DNA of 64,000 nucleotides from Erwinia psidii (GCF_003846135.1 NZ_RHHM01000003.1:1-64000), one strand, 5' to 3'. Shown: positions 19,779 to 30,273, counted from the stretch's first letter. A program made the numbers and translations. The notes: generated by a model not told the origin, from the sequence alone.

Positions 19779-20381
19779 TTTCATCTCCTTATAATTAGCT
19801 TGCTATCTGTCATATCTCAACACGAAATATTCTGCGAGTTTACAGGATAAAATACAAATCCGGTGCAGCTTTGTCGCCAGGCTACCGGAGGTCAGGCGGG
19901 AAGGCAGCCGGATGAATTATATCCACACTACCGCTAACCGCCCCTTATTTCGCCCGTCTCTCTGGCTTTCATTGCGATACTTTCGGGATTTCCTGTCTGT
20001 TTTGTGACTGATTATGTATCAGTAAGACGGATATATTTCGGACACTTCTGAAACTTATGCAGGCTGCCAGTTCTTTCTGATTTTGTTCTCAGCCTCAGTC
20101 TCCTGGCGTAATCCGCCTTGAGAGGGTGGTATGAAAAAATTCAGCATGCCCGATACGCTTCTGTTGTGATATTTTTTGCGGTTAGATTTTGTACCGGTCG
20201 ATGATTGCGTTATCACCATATGTTGTCGTGATGACGTCACGGTGGCAACGCTACGAAACCCCGCTCAGCATTACCACAGGAGTCCCTGACCGGAAGGCCC
20301 AGGCCAGCAAAGCTACCACGCTGATATTACAGGATAATGACTCTCTGCATGCGCGGTGTGCGGTATAGCCAGCACCGGGGG
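19779..20381. other. Gene-poor interval between slyA and ydhL
   Basis: About 600 bp with only short open frames of odd composition (minus strand 20055-20240 and 20251-20463), none resembling a known protein. In E. coli this interval holds ydhIJK, sodC, ydhF and nearby genes, so the stretch may be what remains after loss. The slyA promoter should lie at its left end. Confidence 0.4.
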
Positions 20382-20624
20382 TCAGAACAGTGACGGTTGA
20401 TCCGGTGCGTCGGAAGGCTCGCTTTTTGCGCTCTGCTGCCGACGCAGAAAACGCTGGCGACAAAGTCTCAATACATCACGTTTCTCTGCCTCGCTGTATT
20501 TCATCCAGTTAAAACGCTCATCACGGCTACGCAGACAGCCGCGGCAATAGCCACGTGGATCGGTCTGGCAGATCCCACGGCACGGACTTGGAACCGGAAA
20601 AAATTCAAGTTGCTCAGCCACCAT
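20382..20624 (-). CDS. ydhL: DUF1289 small cysteine-rich protein YdhL
   Basis: About 80 aa. Four cysteines in SPCRGICQTDPRGYCRGCLRS match the DUF1289 layout C-x3-C-x7-C-x2-C (possible metal or Fe-S site), followed by the usual W-x-(K/Y) and LRLCRQR segments. Function is unknown. The product begins MVAEQLEFFPVPSPC. Located near gloA, as in E. coli; nemR and nemA, which lie between them there, are missing. 312 bp of non-coding sequence with a TATAAT (20717-20722) separates it from gloA. Confidence 0.85.
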   Translation of the reverse strand: MVAEQLEFFPVPSPCRGICQTDPRGYCRGCLRSRDERFNWMKYSEAEKRDVLRLCRQRFLRRQQSAKSEPSDAPDQPSLF

Positions 20625-20936
20625 CACTCCCGGTGCATTAATGACACGTCAACTGACCAAACGTTGCCAGAAATGTTTACCTGGCTGTTACCTGACTTTA
20701 AATAAAGCACAAAGTTTATAATACAGCACATGGTCGGAGAATGTTAAGGCTGATAATCCAGAGCCTGTTGCAAGCCCCGCCCGTCCTGCGTTGTTCTGCG
20801 TCGGGACGTGAAAGGCCAGACTGACAACTAAAGATCAGATCGGAAATAAACTGTCCTGTATCGGTTAGCTGACCAGTTCACCGCTATACTGTTTTTCCCC
20901 GTCATCGCATAATGACGCTTTTATCAGGAGGATGTT

Positions 20937-21344
20937 ATGCGCCTACTTCATACCATGTTGCGCGTTGGTGACTTACAGCGTTCCATTGATTTCTATACTA
21001 AAGTTCTGGGTATGCGCCTGTTGCGCACCAGCGAAAACAAGGAATATAAATACAATCTTGCTTTTGTTGGCTACACCGAAGAAAGCGAAGGCGCAGTGAT
21101 TGAGTTGACCTATAACTGGGGCGTTGACAGCTACGATCCAGGCACCGCATTCGGTCATATTGCGCTGGGGGTTGATGATGTGGCCACAACCTGCGATCGC
21201 ATCCGTAAGGAGGGGGGCAATGTCACCCGCGAGGCAGGTCCGGTTAAAGGGGGCACCACCATTATCGCCTTTGTTGAGGACCCTGATGGTTATAAAATTG
21301 AACTGATTGAGAATAAACACGCAGGCCACGGCCTCAGCGCATAA
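20937..21344 (+). CDS. gloA: Lactoylglutathione lyase (glyoxalase I)
   Basis: 135-aa vicinal-oxygen-chelate metalloenzyme that converts the methylglyoxal-glutathione hemithioacetal to S-lactoylglutathione. Metal ligands are visible: His5 (RLLHTML), Glu56 ([10 protein letters not shown]), His74 ([10 protein letters not shown]) and Glu122 (GYKIELIE). The ATG follows AGGAGG. A short GC hairpin (GGGGTACC-TGTGGTACCCC, about 21351-21369) follows the gene. Upstream of rnt, as in E. coli. Confidence 0.97.
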   Translation: MRLLHTMLRVGDLQRSIDFYTKVLGMRLLRTSENKEYKYNLAFVGYTEESEGAVIELTYNWGVDSYDPGTAFGHIALGVDDVATTCDRIRKEGGNVTREAGPVKGGTTIIAFVEDPDGYKIELIENKHAGHGLSA

Positions 21345-21446
21345 CCTTTTGGGGTACCTGTGGTACCCCTTGTCCTCTTCCTCTGCTGCATCCGGTAATA
21401 AAATTTGCCATAATACGCGCTGCCTTTTTTCGCCTGTGAGATCCTG

Positions 21447-22103
21447 ATGTCTGAATCGAACGAACTGAATGCCCTCAGCAACCGCTTCCGCGGTTTTTAT
21501 CCGGTAGTGATTGATGTGGAAACCGCCGGGTTCGATGCCAGAACCAATGCATTACTTGAAGTGGCTGCCGTCACATTGAAAATGGATCAACATGGCTGGC
21601 TGGAGAAAGACCAGACGCTGCACTTTCACGTTGAGCCATTCGAAGGATCGATTCTCCAGCCGGAAGCGCTGGCATTTAACGGTATCGATCCAGGCAACCC
21701 CTTACGCGGTGCGGTAAGCGAATACCAGGCGCTGCACGCTATCTTCAAACTGGTACGTAAAGGCATAAAAGATGCTGGTTGCAGCCGCGCCATTATGGTT
21801 GCCCATAATGCCACTTTTGATCTGACTTTTATCAATGCCGCCGCAGAAAGGGTCAGCCTCAAACGTAATCCGTTCCATCCTTTTGTCACGTTCGACACCG
21901 CTGCACTAAGCGGTCTGGTGTTGGGGCAAACGGTTCTGGCTAAAGCCTGTACGGCTGCCGGAATGCCCTTTGACAGCAGCCAGGCACATTCTGCGCTGTA
22001 TGATACCGTGCAAACGGCAGATCTGTTCTGCGAACTGGTTAACCGATGGAAGCGACTGGGTGGGTGGCCGCTACCGGAGATGTCAACCGGTGATGAGATG
22101 TGA
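21447..22103 (+). CDS. rnt: Ribonuclease T
   Basis: 218-aa DEDD-family 3'-5' exoribonuclease that trims tRNA and 5S/23S rRNA ends. The exonuclease motifs are [10 protein letters not shown] (ExoI, Asp/Glu), [12 protein letters not shown] (ExoII) and [14 protein letters not shown] (ExoIII, His...Asp). Length and start ([21 protein letters not shown]) match E. coli (215 aa). Single gene between gloA and the convergent grxD. Confidence 0.97.
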   Translation: MSESNELNALSNRFRGFYPVVIDVETAGFDARTNALLEVAAVTLKMDQHGWLEKDQTLHFHVEPFEGSILQPEALAFNGIDPGNPLRGAVSEYQALHAIFKLVRKGIKDAGCSRAIMVAHNATFDLTFINAAAERVSLKRNPFHPFVTFDTAALSGLVLGQTVLAKACTAAGMPFDSSQAHSALYDTVQTADLFCELVNRWKRLGGWPLPEMSTGDEM

Positions 22104-22226
22104 CAATGTCACTTTAATCTTCGGCAAGGTGCTGTTGAGTCTGCCAGTGCCCCTCCAGGCGGCTTATCCGCACGGGCTGACGGTATTTGCCATTCTTCAC
22201 CAGACAGTCAGTCTGGCATATTAAAG

Positions 22227-22260
22227 CAAAAAGGGCAGGAAACCATGGTTACCTGCCCTT
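22227..22260 (-). terminator. Rho-independent terminator of grxD
   Basis: Minus strand: AAGGGCAGGTAACCATGGTTTCCTGCCCTT followed by TTTGC. The stem has AGGGCAGG paired with CCTGCCCT, about 20 bases after the grxD stop. It may also slow plus-strand transcription from rnt. Confidence 0.8.
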
Positions 22261-22278
22261 GCAACCTGACGTTATGAC

Positions 22279-22617
22279 TTATTCAGCGCTTTCCGACGGA
22301 TATTTCTGTGCGGTCTCTTTAATCAGCTGTTGCAGCTCACCACGCTGATACATTTCGATAATGATATCGCAGCCACCAACCAGTTCACCGTCCACCCATA
22401 GCTGGGGGAACGTTGGCCAGTTCGCATATTTTGGCAGCTCGGCGCGAATGTCCGGGTTCTGCAAAATATCAACATAAGCAAAACGCTCACCGCAGGCGGA
22501 AAGTGCCTGCACGGCCTGTGCAGAGAAACCACAGCTTGGCAATTTCGGGGAGCCTTTCATGTACAGCAGAATGGGATTTTCTGCTATCTGGCGCTCAATC
22601 TTCTCAACAGTACTCAT
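22279..22617 (-). CDS. grxD: Monothiol glutaredoxin 4
   Basis: 112-aa monothiol glutaredoxin that binds and transfers [2Fe-2S] clusters with glutathione. The CGFS active site is seen in KLPSCGFSAQAVQAL; WPTFPQLWVDGELVGGCDI contains the cis-proline and glutathione site. The start at 22617 (MSTVEKIERQIAENPI) equals the E. coli start; an open extension of 57 codons upstream is non-coding leader. Iron-sulfur role fits the presence of the suf operon in the window. Confidence 0.96.
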   Translation of the reverse strand: MSTVEKIERQIAENPILLYMKGSPKLPSCGFSAQAVQALSACGERFAYVDILQNPDIRAELPKYANWPTFPQLWVDGELVGGCDIIIEMYQRGELQQLIKETAQKYPSESAE

Positions 22618-22937
22618 TAATAGTTTCCTTAAGCGGATACGTCGTGTCTCATTATTGTAACGATTATGAACCTCTGGTAAAACGACATTTTCAGCAGAGT
22701 CATCTGATGATGAAGTAAGCTGCCAGAGTTCACTATTAAGCAAATAACCGTTCGGCGGTTTTTTTAGCGCCGGTTTGTGCAAAATCAATACTGTAGCCGA
22801 TCGGTAATCCCTCTGATTAGGCTCATTTTTTACAGCTTTTACCGGTTATGTATCATTGAAACAAAAAAGGCCTTAACTTTGGTTGAAGAGTTCGATTAGA
22901 ATCGGACATCAAGTTTCACAGACATTTTAATTCAACC

Positions 22938-23777
22938 ATGCTCTGGCCCTGGCGGGAGCACAAACATTTAACGGTAACGATGCGTTTACTTATTACGCTT
23001 ATCATCCTGGCTATGACACAGCTGTTGCTGAATATGGCGCACGCATCGCCACATACGCCTGTTAATGCTAATCATCACAAAGTGGACAGCAATACCACTG
23101 CCCGTGAAGATGAACGTCGTAAGCGTCGGCCAGTGAAAACCAGCTCAGGTAAAGCCAAAGAAGCCAGCAATAAAAAATCACGTCAGACCACCGTTAATAA
23201 ATTCAAAATTAAAAAGCGCCAGCCGGTTAACGAGACGGCAAAAAAGGCGTCGCCCAAACGTTCACTGACGGTCTATAAAAGACGCTATCATGGCAATCAC
23301 ATGGATCAGGCTGATGAGCAAATACCCAGCGGTGCGCCGCTAAAGCTAAGCAGGGCACACCGCGCACGCTATCAAAAAGCACGTGAGACAGCGATGACCA
23401 AGCTGATTGGACAATTGGGCAAACCGTATCAGTGGGGCGGTACCTCCCCGAAAACCGGTTTTGATTGTAGTGGTCTGGTCTGGTACGCCTATAAAGATCT
23501 GGTTAAATTCAAAATCCCGCGCACGGCGAATGAAATGTATCACCTGCGCGATGCAGCCTCGATTAAACGCGATGATCTTGAAAAAGGCGATTTGGTGTTC
23601 TTTCGAATTAACGGTCGGGGTACTGCCGATCACGTTGGCGTATATCTTGGTAATGGTAAATTTATTCAGTCGCCGCGCACCGGCAAAGATATTCAGGTCA
23701 GCGCGCTGAGTGAGGATTACTGGCAGCGCCATTACATTGGTGCCCGTCGCATGATGACGCCGAAAACCATTCGCTAA
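22938..23777 (+). CDS. mepH: Murein DD-endopeptidase MepH (NlpC/P60)
   Basis: Up to 279 aa. A signal peptide (MRLLITLIILAMTQLLLNMAHA if the ATG at 22980 is used, otherwise a 14-residue longer n-region) precedes a long Lys/Arg/Ser/Thr-rich linker (about 40-130) and a C-terminal NlpC/P60 domain. Catalytic Cys lies in TGFDCSGLVWYAY, His in TADHVGVYLG and the third polar residue in FIQSPRTG. It cleaves D-Ala-mDAP crosslinks during cell-wall growth. Neither start has a strong ribosome site. sodB, which follows in E. coli, is absent. Confidence 0.94.
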   Translation: MLWPWREHKHLTVTMRLLITLIILAMTQLLLNMAHASPHTPVNANHHKVDSNTTAREDERRKRRPVKTSSGKAKEASNKKSRQTTVNKFKIKKRQPVNETAKKASPKRSLTVYKRRYHGNHMDQADEQIPSGAPLKLSRAHRARYQKARETAMTKLIGQLGKPYQWGGTSPKTGFDCSGLVWYAYKDLVKFKIPRTANEMYHLRDAASIKRDDLEKGDLVFFRINGRGTADHVGVYLGNGKFIQSPRTGKDIQVSALSEDYWQRHYIGARRMMTPKTIR

Positions 23778-23790
23778 CGGGGAATATAAA

Positions 23791-23815
23791 AGGGACGCTC
23801 TGTTGAGCGTCCCTT
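23791..23815 (+). terminator. Hairpin terminator between mepH and ynhF
   Basis: AGGGACGCTC-TGTT-GAGCGTCCCTT, a perfect 9-10 bp stem 14 bases after the mepH stop with only a short T tail. A-rich sequence upstream supplies a T run on the minus strand, so it may also end ynhF transcription. Confidence 0.7.
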
Positions 23816-23824
23816 GTACTCAGC

Positions 23825-23914
23825 TCAGTGCATTACCGCGGTGATACTGAACGCGACTATCATCAGTAAAGCACATGCGGTTGTCAGTAGTGAAAACTTC
23901 AAATCCGTATCCAT
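23825..23914 (-). CDS. ynhF: Small membrane protein YnhF
   Basis: A 29-codon frame encodes MDTDLKFSLLTTACALLMIV followed by AFSITAVMH. It matches E. coli YnhF (MSTDLKFSLVTT... ending LTAALH) in length, start and end, and consists of a polar start and one membrane helix. YnhF is an inner-membrane peptide of unknown function found near purR. The ribosome site is weak (GAGGAT about 15 bases upstream). Confidence 0.88.
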   Translation of the reverse strand: MDTDLKFSLLTTACALLMIVAFSITAVMH

Positions 23915-24120
23915 CAGTATTCTTTAATATCCTCACTTTTTACCATTTCATTGATTTTCCCACAGCCTCCCGTAAAAATCTCGTCTTCTCTTCCAAGCCT
24001 TGTTAGTATTTGTTTTTTTGACAGCCCGACACGACACGCTGGCAACCTTTTATCCATGTGTAACATCCGGCATAAAATCCTTTTTCTTATTTGATGTCTG
24101 CGCACTGCACCACAAATTAC

Positions 24121-24136
24121 GCGCAAACGTCTGATT
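24121..24136. promoter_or_regulatory. PUR box 1 upstream of purR
   Basis: GCGCAAACGTCTGATT resembles the PurR operator ANGCAANCGNTTNCNT in its central GCAAACG core with mismatches at the right end. It lies 71 bp before the purR start, in line with autoregulation known in E. coli. Confidence 0.6.
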
Positions 24137-24147
24137 TTTGCATTTCC

Positions 24148-24163
24148 AGGCAATCGTTTAACC
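24148..24163. promoter_or_regulatory. PUR box 2 upstream of purR
   Basis: AGGCAATCGTTTAACC fits the PurR operator ANGCAANCGNTTNCNT except near its right end. It lies 44 bp before the purR ATG. Two operators are also present at E. coli purR. Confidence 0.65.
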
Positions 24164-24206
24164 AAAATATTATCAGTAAGTTACGACAGATTCAGGAGTA
24201 GCCAGT

Positions 24207-25232
24207 ATGGCAACAATAAAAGATGTGGCCAGACATGCCGGGGTTTCCACCACCACCGTTTCCCACGTCATCAATAAAACTCGCTTTGTCGCAGAAGAAA
24301 CGAGCAAGGCCGTTTGGGCGGCGATCAAGGCACTGCATTATTCCCCCAGCGCGGTGGCCAGAAGCCTGAAGGTAAATAACACCAAAACTATTGGCCTGCT
24401 GGCCACATCCAGCGAAGCACCCTACTTTGCCGAAATTATTGAGGCGGTAGAAAATTGCTGCTTTGAGCAAGGCTATACCCTGATTCTGGGCAATGCGCAC
24501 AACGATCTGAAAAAACAGCACGCCTATCTGTCAATGATGGCGCAAAAACGCGTCGATGGGCTGCTGGTAATGTGTTCCGAATACCCTGATCAACTTATCA
24601 CCATGTTAGAGGATAATCGTAATATCCCGATGGTGGTGATGGACTGGGGTGAATCGCGAGGTGATTTCACCGATACCGTACTGGATAACGCCTTTGAGGG
24701 GGGCTACCTTGCCGGCCGCTATCTGATCGATCGCGGCCACCGGGATATTGGCGTGATCCCCGGTCAGATGGAGCGCAATACCGGTGGTGGACGCCATGCC
24801 GGATTTCTGAAAGCCCTTTGCGAAGCAGACATTTCCCTGCGCGAGGAGTGGCTGGTTCAGGGAGATTTCGAGCCGGAATCAGGCTACCGCGCCATGCGGC
24901 AAATTCTCGCACAGGAGCAGCGCCCCAGTGCCGTATTCTGTGGCGGCGACGTAATGGCAATGGGGGCCATCTGCGCGGCAGATGAAATGGGATTGCGTGT
25001 ACCGCAGGATATTTCGGTGATCGGCTACGATAACGTGCGCAATGCCCGCTACTTTACGCCTTCACTGACCACCATCCATCAACCGAAACAGCAGCTTGGG
25101 CAAACCGCCTTCACCATGCTGCTGGATCGTATTACCAGTAAACGTGAAGAACCACAGACCATCGAGGTTTACCCCAGACTGATTGAGCGCCGCTCGGTAG
25201 CCGATGGCCCTTTTATTGATAGTCGTCGCTGA
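24207..25232 (+). CDS. purR: Purine repressor PurR
   Basis: 341-aa LacI-family repressor; with hypoxanthine or guanine it represses purine synthesis genes. The N-terminal helix-turn-helix and hinge ([20 protein letters not shown], then AVARSLKVN) are as in E. coli; the periplasmic-binding-protein-like core includes MVVMDWGE and [20 protein letters not shown]. Length equals E. coli PurR exactly. Two PUR boxes upstream indicate autorepression. Followed, in opposite orientation, by punR. Confidence 0.97.
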   Translation: MATIKDVARHAGVSTTTVSHVINKTRFVAEETSKAVWAAIKALHYSPSAVARSLKVNNTKTIGLLATSSEAPYFAEIIEAVENCCFEQGYTLILGNAHNDLKKQHAYLSMMAQKRVDGLLVMCSEYPDQLITMLEDNRNIPMVVMDWGESRGDFTDTVLDNAFEGGYLAGRYLIDRGHRDIGVIPGQMERNTGGGRHAGFLKALCEADISLREEWLVQGDFEPESGYRAMRQILAQEQRPSAVFCGGDVMAMGAICAADEMGLRVPQDISVIGYDNVRNARYFTPSLTTIHQPKQQLGQTAFTMLLDRITSKREEPQTIEVYPRLIERRSVADGPFIDSRR

Positions 25233-25314
25233 TTTCATCCGGCAGCAACAAGACCGCAGGAACAGGTGAATACCGGGAGATGACCGTCATCGTAAGCGGC
25301 ATTTCAGCACGCCA

Positions 25315-26226
25315 TCACACCTCTTCCCGTAGCCACTCACTGTTCAGAGTGGCTGTGTCTCCCAGATATTCAAGCAACCACGCCAGCGCCGGTGAAGCCG
25401 GTTGTTCTGCCCAGCTGACGCAGCACGGGCTTTCCGGGAAAGCGGCCGCAAGCCGCAGCGCCTTTAACGCTCCATCCTGTAAAAACGGTTTTGCCCGGTG
25501 TACCGGCACCATTGCCACGCAGAGTCCGGCTAACAGGCAATTCATGCCGCTTTCCCAGTCGGGCACCACCATTCGCCGCTGGTTGTCCAGTGTCCAGGTG
25601 GTTCTTTTGGGCAGAGCACGGGAGGTGTCTTCAAGCACGAGCGACGGCCATGCCCTGATGGCGTCGTCGTCAACCTCCCCCTCAAGCGCCACCAACGGAT
25701 GTCCGGCACTCACCACACAACACCAGCTGAGCATCCCCATATCACGAAAGGCAAAACGACCGCCCACCGGGATCGCCTGCGTCGCGCCAATGGCAACATC
25801 TACCCGGCCATCAGCCAGCGCGTCCCAGACCCCGTTAAACACCTCCGCAGACAGATGCAGTTCCATATCGGGAAAATGCCGGTAGAAATCGACCACCAGC
25901 TGGCGCGTTCTGGCAGGTTTTACAATACAGTCGACGGCGACATTCATTTGCCCACGCCAACCATTGGCCAGCTGCTGGCACTGTCGCCTGGTGACCAGCA
26001 TTTTTTTGATAACAATACGGCCTTCCTGAACAAAATGCCGCCCGGCATCCGTTAACTCCACATCGCGGTGGCGTCTGATAAACAGCGGCACTGCCAGCCA
26101 CTCCTCCAGCTGGCGCACGGTATAACTGATGGCTGAAGGCACCCGGTGAAGTTCTGCCGCCGCAGCGGTGAAACTGCCGGTTCGGGCTACCGCATCAATC
26201 ACTTCAAGAGAATGCTCCGACCACAT
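25315..26226 (-). CDS. punR: LysR-type regulator PunR
   Basis: 303 aa. The N-terminal winged helix-turn-helix (MWSEHSLEVIDAVARTGSFT, then VPSAISYTVRQLEEWLAVPLFIRRHR) is followed by a substrate-binding domain. E. coli PunR (YdhB) activates the divergent purine transporter gene punC in response to purines. Start 26226 is chosen because MWSEHSLEVIDAV aligns with the family; the 11 codons upstream are leader. The 112-bp gap to punC should hold shared operators. Confidence 0.92.
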   Translation of the reverse strand: MWSEHSLEVIDAVARTGSFTAAAAELHRVPSAISYTVRQLEEWLAVPLFIRRHRDVELTDAGRHFVQEGRIVIKKMLVTRRQCQQLANGWRGQMNVAVDCIVKPARTRQLVVDFYRHFPDMELHLSAEVFNGVWDALADGRVDVAIGATQAIPVGGRFAFRDMGMLSWCCVVSAGHPLVALEGEVDDDAIRAWPSLVLEDTSRALPKRTTWTLDNQRRMVVPDWESGMNCLLAGLCVAMVPVHRAKPFLQDGALKALRLAAAFPESPCCVSWAEQPASPALAWLLEYLGDTATLNSEWLREEV

Positions 26227-26338
26227 AATCAGCCTGCAATTTTTTTGAATGCAATTCACAAATATTACCGTTTCACAGGTATTTTGCCAGTCCGGTAGAC
26301 TCTGCAGCGTTTTATTTCAATGATGAAAGAGCCTTAGC

Positions 26339-27526
26339 ATGCCATCGAAAAGATTTACTGTTTATCTTGCCCTACTCAGCGTTGCCGGCTTTCTTGCCAC
26401 CGATATGTACCTGCCCGCCTTTGGTGCCATGCAACAGGATTTACAAACCGAAGCCGGAATAATCGGTGCCAGCCTGAGCATTTTCCTCGCGGGATTTGCT
26501 GTTGCACAGCTGTTCTGGGGGCCACTCTCTGACCAAATTGGTCGCAAGCCGGTGCTGCTGATGGGGCTGGGATTATTTGCTGTCAGCTGTGCTGCCATGT
26601 GGTGGGTGGACTCAGCGCCGGCACTGCTGGTGTGGCGTTTTTTGCAGGCGGTCGGGATCTGTGCGGCAGCGGTCACCTGGCAGACTCTGGTGATTGACCG
26701 CTATCCTGCAGATCGCGCCAATCGTATTTTTGCCACTGTCATGCCACTGGTTGCATTGTCTCCGGCCCTTGCACCACTGCTTGGAGCATGGCTGCTCAAC
26801 CACTTCAGCTGGAGAGCGATCTTTATCGCGCTGCTGCTGATTGCACTGTGCCTGCTGGTATGTTCGCTTTGCCTGAGCAACACACCCCGCAACACTGGCG
26901 CCGTGGGTAAGCAAATCCGCTTCAGCACCTTACTGAAATCACCGCATTACAGTGGCAACGTGTTGATTTACGCGGCCTGCTCCGCCAGCTTTTTTACCTG
27001 GCTTACGGCATCGCCCTTTATCCTGACTGAACTGGGCATGACGCCCGGTGACATTGGCCTGAGTTATATTCCTCAAACGCTGGCGTTTCTGCTGGGGGGA
27101 TATGGCTGTCGCACGTTGCTGAAATATGCCCGGAGTACCACTCTTCTGCCCTGGCTGCTGGCGCTGTATGTGCTCAGTATTGTCTCTTTCTTCATAGCTG
27201 CCCGAATGGAGACACCATCAGTGACGGGATTGCTGTCACCCTTTTGTCTGATGGCTTTGGCAAACGGGGCTATCTATCCACTGGTGGTGGCAAATGCTCT
27301 GTTGCCTTTTCCTCAGGCCAGTGGCAAAGCCGCAGCGTTGCAAAATACGCTGCAACTGGGGTTGTGTTGCGCGACCAGTCTGATTGCCTCAACCTTTATC
27401 AGTACCCCGCTTCTGACTACCGCCCTGGTGATGTTAGCCACGGCCTTTATGGTTATTCCTGGTTATATTTTACAACAGGCAGGTTCGCAGGAGATTCGCT
27501 TGTCACCGGCGGAAAACCGTCATTAA
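26339..27526 (+). CDS. punC: MFS purine nucleoside transporter PunC
   Basis: 395-aa inner-membrane transporter, 12 predicted helices, Bcr/CflA-type [28 protein letters not shown] contains the MFS motif between helices 2 and 3. E. coli PunC (YdhC) imports adenosine-type nucleosides and is activated by PunR. Divergent from punR, as in E. coli. cfa, which follows there, is missing; ribC comes next. Confidence 0.92.
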   Translation: MPSKRFTVYLALLSVAGFLATDMYLPAFGAMQQDLQTEAGIIGASLSIFLAGFAVAQLFWGPLSDQIGRKPVLLMGLGLFAVSCAAMWWVDSAPALLVWRFLQAVGICAAAVTWQTLVIDRYPADRANRIFATVMPLVALSPALAPLLGAWLLNHFSWRAIFIALLLIALCLLVCSLCLSNTPRNTGAVGKQIRFSTLLKSPHYSGNVLIYAACSASFFTWLTASPFILTELGMTPGDIGLSYIPQTLAFLLGGYGCRTLLKYARSTTLLPWLLALYVLSIVSFFIAARMETPSVTGLLSPFCLMALANGAIYPLVVANALLPFPQASGKAAALQNTLQLGLCCATSLIASTFISTPLLTTALVMLATAFMVIPGYILQQAGSQEIRLSPAENRH

Positions 27527-27606
27527 CCCGCGGCAAGTCAATTGATTGCTTTGCGAACCACAAGCCACTAAATCCGACACAAACTGTGCCCGATGTAGAT
27601 TATTGC

Positions 27607-27640
27607 AACGGGGTCGACCATATAGTCGGCCCCGTTATTA
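27607..27640 (-). terminator. Terminator between punC and ribC
   Basis: AACGGGGTCGAC-CATATA-GTCGGCCCCGTT forms a strong stem in the convergent gap, followed on the plus strand by ATTATTATT. It probably serves both genes, and it overlaps the very end of the ribC transcript. Confidence 0.65.
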
Positions 27641-28291
27641 TTATTGTTGCGGCGTCCATTCCGCTGCGGCAATCGCGGCTGCCTCACGCTGTGCAAGTAC
27701 CCGCTCAACGGTTTCCACAATCGCCTGAGTATGTGGATCGATTTCAATATTAACCCTGTCACCCAGTCGCTTTCCGCCCAGCGTGGTTCTGGCCAGCGTC
27801 TCTGGAATAAGATGAACGCAGAATTTAGTACTGGTCACTTCACCAACGGTCAGGCTGATGCCATCAATACCAATAAATCCTTTGTGCAGAATATATTTCA
27901 TCTGCTGCGCGTCCTGCGGTTTGAACCAGATTTCACGGTTATTTTCCGAGGTCAGAATTTTACTGATGACGGCAGTGGTCATAATATGGCCAGACATCAG
28001 ATGTCCACCAATTTCATCACTGAATTTTGCCGCACGTTCAACATTAATTTTATCGCCGGGTTTCAGATCGCCAAGGTTGGTAATACGTAACGTCTCTTTG
28101 ACCAAATCAAAACTCACCTGGTCGCCATTCACTTCGGTTACCGTCAGACAACAGCCATTGTGAGAAACAGAGGCACCCAGTTCCAGCCCCGGCAGCATTT
28201 CTGCGGGAAAGCGAACAAGGTGGGTACGGAAATTGGCTTTCTCTTCAATTGCCAGCACTTCTGCGGTGCCCTGCACAATACCGGTAAACAT
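27641..28291 (-). CDS. ribC: Riboflavin synthase alpha subunit
   Basis: 216-aa trimeric enzyme that dismutates two 6,7-dimethyl-8-ribityllumazine molecules to riboflavin. It begins with the conserved [12 protein letters not shown] and contains two lumazine-binding repeats (each with [13 protein letters not shown] or [12 protein letters not shown]). SGHI(M/V) motifs are present. The gene is called ribC in E. coli and ribE in some schemes. No FMN riboswitch is seen upstream. Divergent from mdtK. Confidence 0.96.
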   Translation of the reverse strand: MFTGIVQGTAEVLAIEEKANFRTHLVRFPAEMLPGLELGASVSHNGCCLTVTEVNGDQVSFDLVKETLRITNLGDLKPGDKINVERAAKFSDEIGGHLMSGHIMTTAVISKILTSENNREIWFKPQDAQQMKYILHKGFIGIDGISLTVGEVTSTKFCVHLIPETLARTTLGGKRLGDRVNIEIDPHTQAIVETVERVLAQREAAAIAAAEWTPQQ

Positions 28292-28583
28292 AGTTATGGC
28301 CTCAGTGATATTATCCTGTCGGTAAGTGTGCCCTGGCCGTTGAATAAAACCAAATGCTGCGGTGTGAGTTCTGCACCGGTTGGCTATTTATACTTCTGAC
28401 ATTACACTGTGTCGCCCGCCGGGCGGTTTATTTCATCAATGCGGTTTATATCCCAAACAATTCGGGGCATAAGGCAGGCAGTAAATTCCTGTGCACTGAC
28501 TCAGACAGGGAATCTGATTAAGTGAGCGAGAGCTATCGCATCAACCTTCTGCCTCCTCTTTCCGGTAAAAATAAGGTGTATTC

Positions 28584-29957
28584 GTGCAGAAGTATGTGAC
28601 AGAAGCGCGTCAACTGTTAATGCTGGCAACCCCAGTGATCCTGGCGCAAATTGCCCAGACGGCAATGGGATTTGTCGATACCATTATGGCCGGTGCTGTC
28701 AGCGCCACTGACATGGCCGCCGTCGCTGTTGGCACCTCCATCTGGCTGCCATCCATTTTATTTGGTCATGGTCTGCTGATTGCCCTCACCCCGGTCATTG
28801 CACAGTATAACGGCTCTGGCCGCCGGGATCGCGTGGCTTATCAGGTCCGCCAGGCATACTGGCTGGCTCTGTTCAGTGCGCTGCTGATTATGGCCGTGCT
28901 CTACAATGCCGGGTTTTTGATCCGTGCTATGCATAACATTGATCCGCTGCTTGCGGATAAAGCCACCGGCTATTTGCATGCAATGCTATGGGGTGCACCG
29001 GGTTACCTTTTTTTTCAGGTGAGCAGAGGCCAGTGCGAGGGATTGTCAAAAACCAGGCCGGGCATGGTGATGGGCTTTATTGGTCTGCTGGTCAATATTC
29101 CGCTCAACTACATTTTTATCTATGGTCATTTTGGTATGCCCGCGCTTGGCGGTGTCGGCTGTGGTGTCGCCACGGCATCTGTCTATTGGATAATGTTTAT
29201 CGCCATGAAATATTGGGTCAGTGGTACACCCTCTATGCAGGATATTCGCCTGCCTGACCGCTTCAGCCCGCCAGACAGAAAAGTATTGTGGCGGCTTTTC
29301 CAGCTTGGTCTCCCGGTTGCGCTGGCGCTGTTTTTTGAGGTCACGCTGTTCGCGGTGGTTGCTTTACTGGTTTCCCCGCTGGGAATTGTTAATATTGCCG
29401 GTCACCAGATAGCCCTGAACTTCAGCTCACTGGTGTTTGTTCTGCCGCTGTCGTTGGGGGTTGCCACCACAATACGGGTAGGCTTCAGGCTCGGAGAGGG
29501 GTCAGTTGAGGGTGCGCGGATAGCAGCATGGGCTGCTCAGGGCGTTGGCGTCACCTTTGCGTTGATGACTGCTATGCTGACGGTGATTTTTCGTGAGCAC
29601 ATTGCACAACTCTACAGCGACGACCCTGAGGTGGTGACGCTGGCAGCACATCTGATGCTGCTGGCAGCTCTTTATCAGTTCTCGGATGCGGTACAGGTAA
29701 TTGGCAGCGGCATCATGCGGGGATATAAAGAAACCCGCTCGATTTTCTTTATCACCTTTGTCGCCTACTGGCTGCTTGGCTTGCCCAGCGGGTATATCCT
29801 CGCACTCACCAACTGGATTGTTCCTGCAATGGGGCCGGCCGGCTTCTGGGTAGGCTTTATCTTCGGACTGACTTCGTCCGCCGTGATGATGGTATGGCGA
29901 ATAAAGCATATACAACGATCGCCCGCTGAACACATTCTGGCCCGCGCAGCGCACTAA
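28584..29957 (+). CDS. mdtK: Multidrug efflux pump MdtK (NorM, MATE family)
   Basis: 457-aa sodium/proton-coupled multidrug exporter with 12 helices. Starts at GTG behind AAGG, giving [25 protein letters not shown]; the same start is used by E. coli MdtK. Strong identity runs throughout ([37 protein letters not shown]). The last residues differ, as is usual. Upstream of the tRNA-Val cluster, as in E. coli. Confidence 0.96.
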   Translation: MQKYVTEARQLLMLATPVILAQIAQTAMGFVDTIMAGAVSATDMAAVAVGTSIWLPSILFGHGLLIALTPVIAQYNGSGRRDRVAYQVRQAYWLALFSALLIMAVLYNAGFLIRAMHNIDPLLADKATGYLHAMLWGAPGYLFFQVSRGQCEGLSKTRPGMVMGFIGLLVNIPLNYIFIYGHFGMPALGGVGCGVATASVYWIMFIAMKYWVSGTPSMQDIRLPDRFSPPDRKVLWRLFQLGLPVALALFFEVTLFAVVALLVSPLGIVNIAGHQIALNFSSLVFVLPLSLGVATTIRVGFRLGEGSVEGARIAAWAAQGVGVTFALMTAMLTVIFREHIAQLYSDDPEVVTLAAHLMLLAALYQFSDAVQVIGSGIMRGYKETRSIFFITFVAYWLLGLPSGYILALTNWIVPAMGPAGFWVGFIFGLTSSAVMMVWRIKHIQRSPAEHILARAAH

Positions 29958-30105
29958 TTTTAGTGTGGTTTACCACGATGATGTTTAAAATTGCCGCGCT
30001 TCGCACAGTTGAGCAGCAGTCACCGCCAAAAAAGCGTATTTCTGCTTGCCAGTCGACGAGGCTGTCGTTAATATTCGTCCCCGCTGTCATCAGGACAGTC
30101 GGGAT

Positions 30106-30182
30106 GCGTTCTTAGCTCAGTTGGTTAGAGCACCACCTTGACATGGTGGGGGTCGGAGGTTCGAGTCCTCTAGAACGCACCA
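30106..30182 (+). tRNA. valV: tRNA-Val (GAC), variant copy
   Basis: 77 bases with encoded CCA. Cloverleaf: acceptor GCGTTCT/AGAACGC, D-loop AGCTCAGTTGGTTAGAGC, anticodon stem CCACC with loop TTGACAT (anticodon GAC), T-loop GGTTCGAGTCC. The acceptor and T stems differ from the other two copies. Confidence 0.96.
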
Positions 30183-30186
30183 CAGT

Positions 30187-30263
30187 GCGTCCGTAGCTCA
30201 GTTGGTTAGAGCACCACCTTGACATGGTGGGGGTCGGTGGTTCGAGTCCACTCGGACGCACCA
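30187..30263 (+). tRNA. valW: tRNA-Val (GAC)
   Basis: 77 bases ending in CCA; acceptor GCGTCCG/CGGACGC, anticodon GAC in loop TTGACAT, T arm GGTGGTTCGAGTCCACT. Four bases separate it from the preceding tRNA, so one transcript is likely. Confidence 0.97.
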
Positions 30264-30273
30264 TATTTACTTT

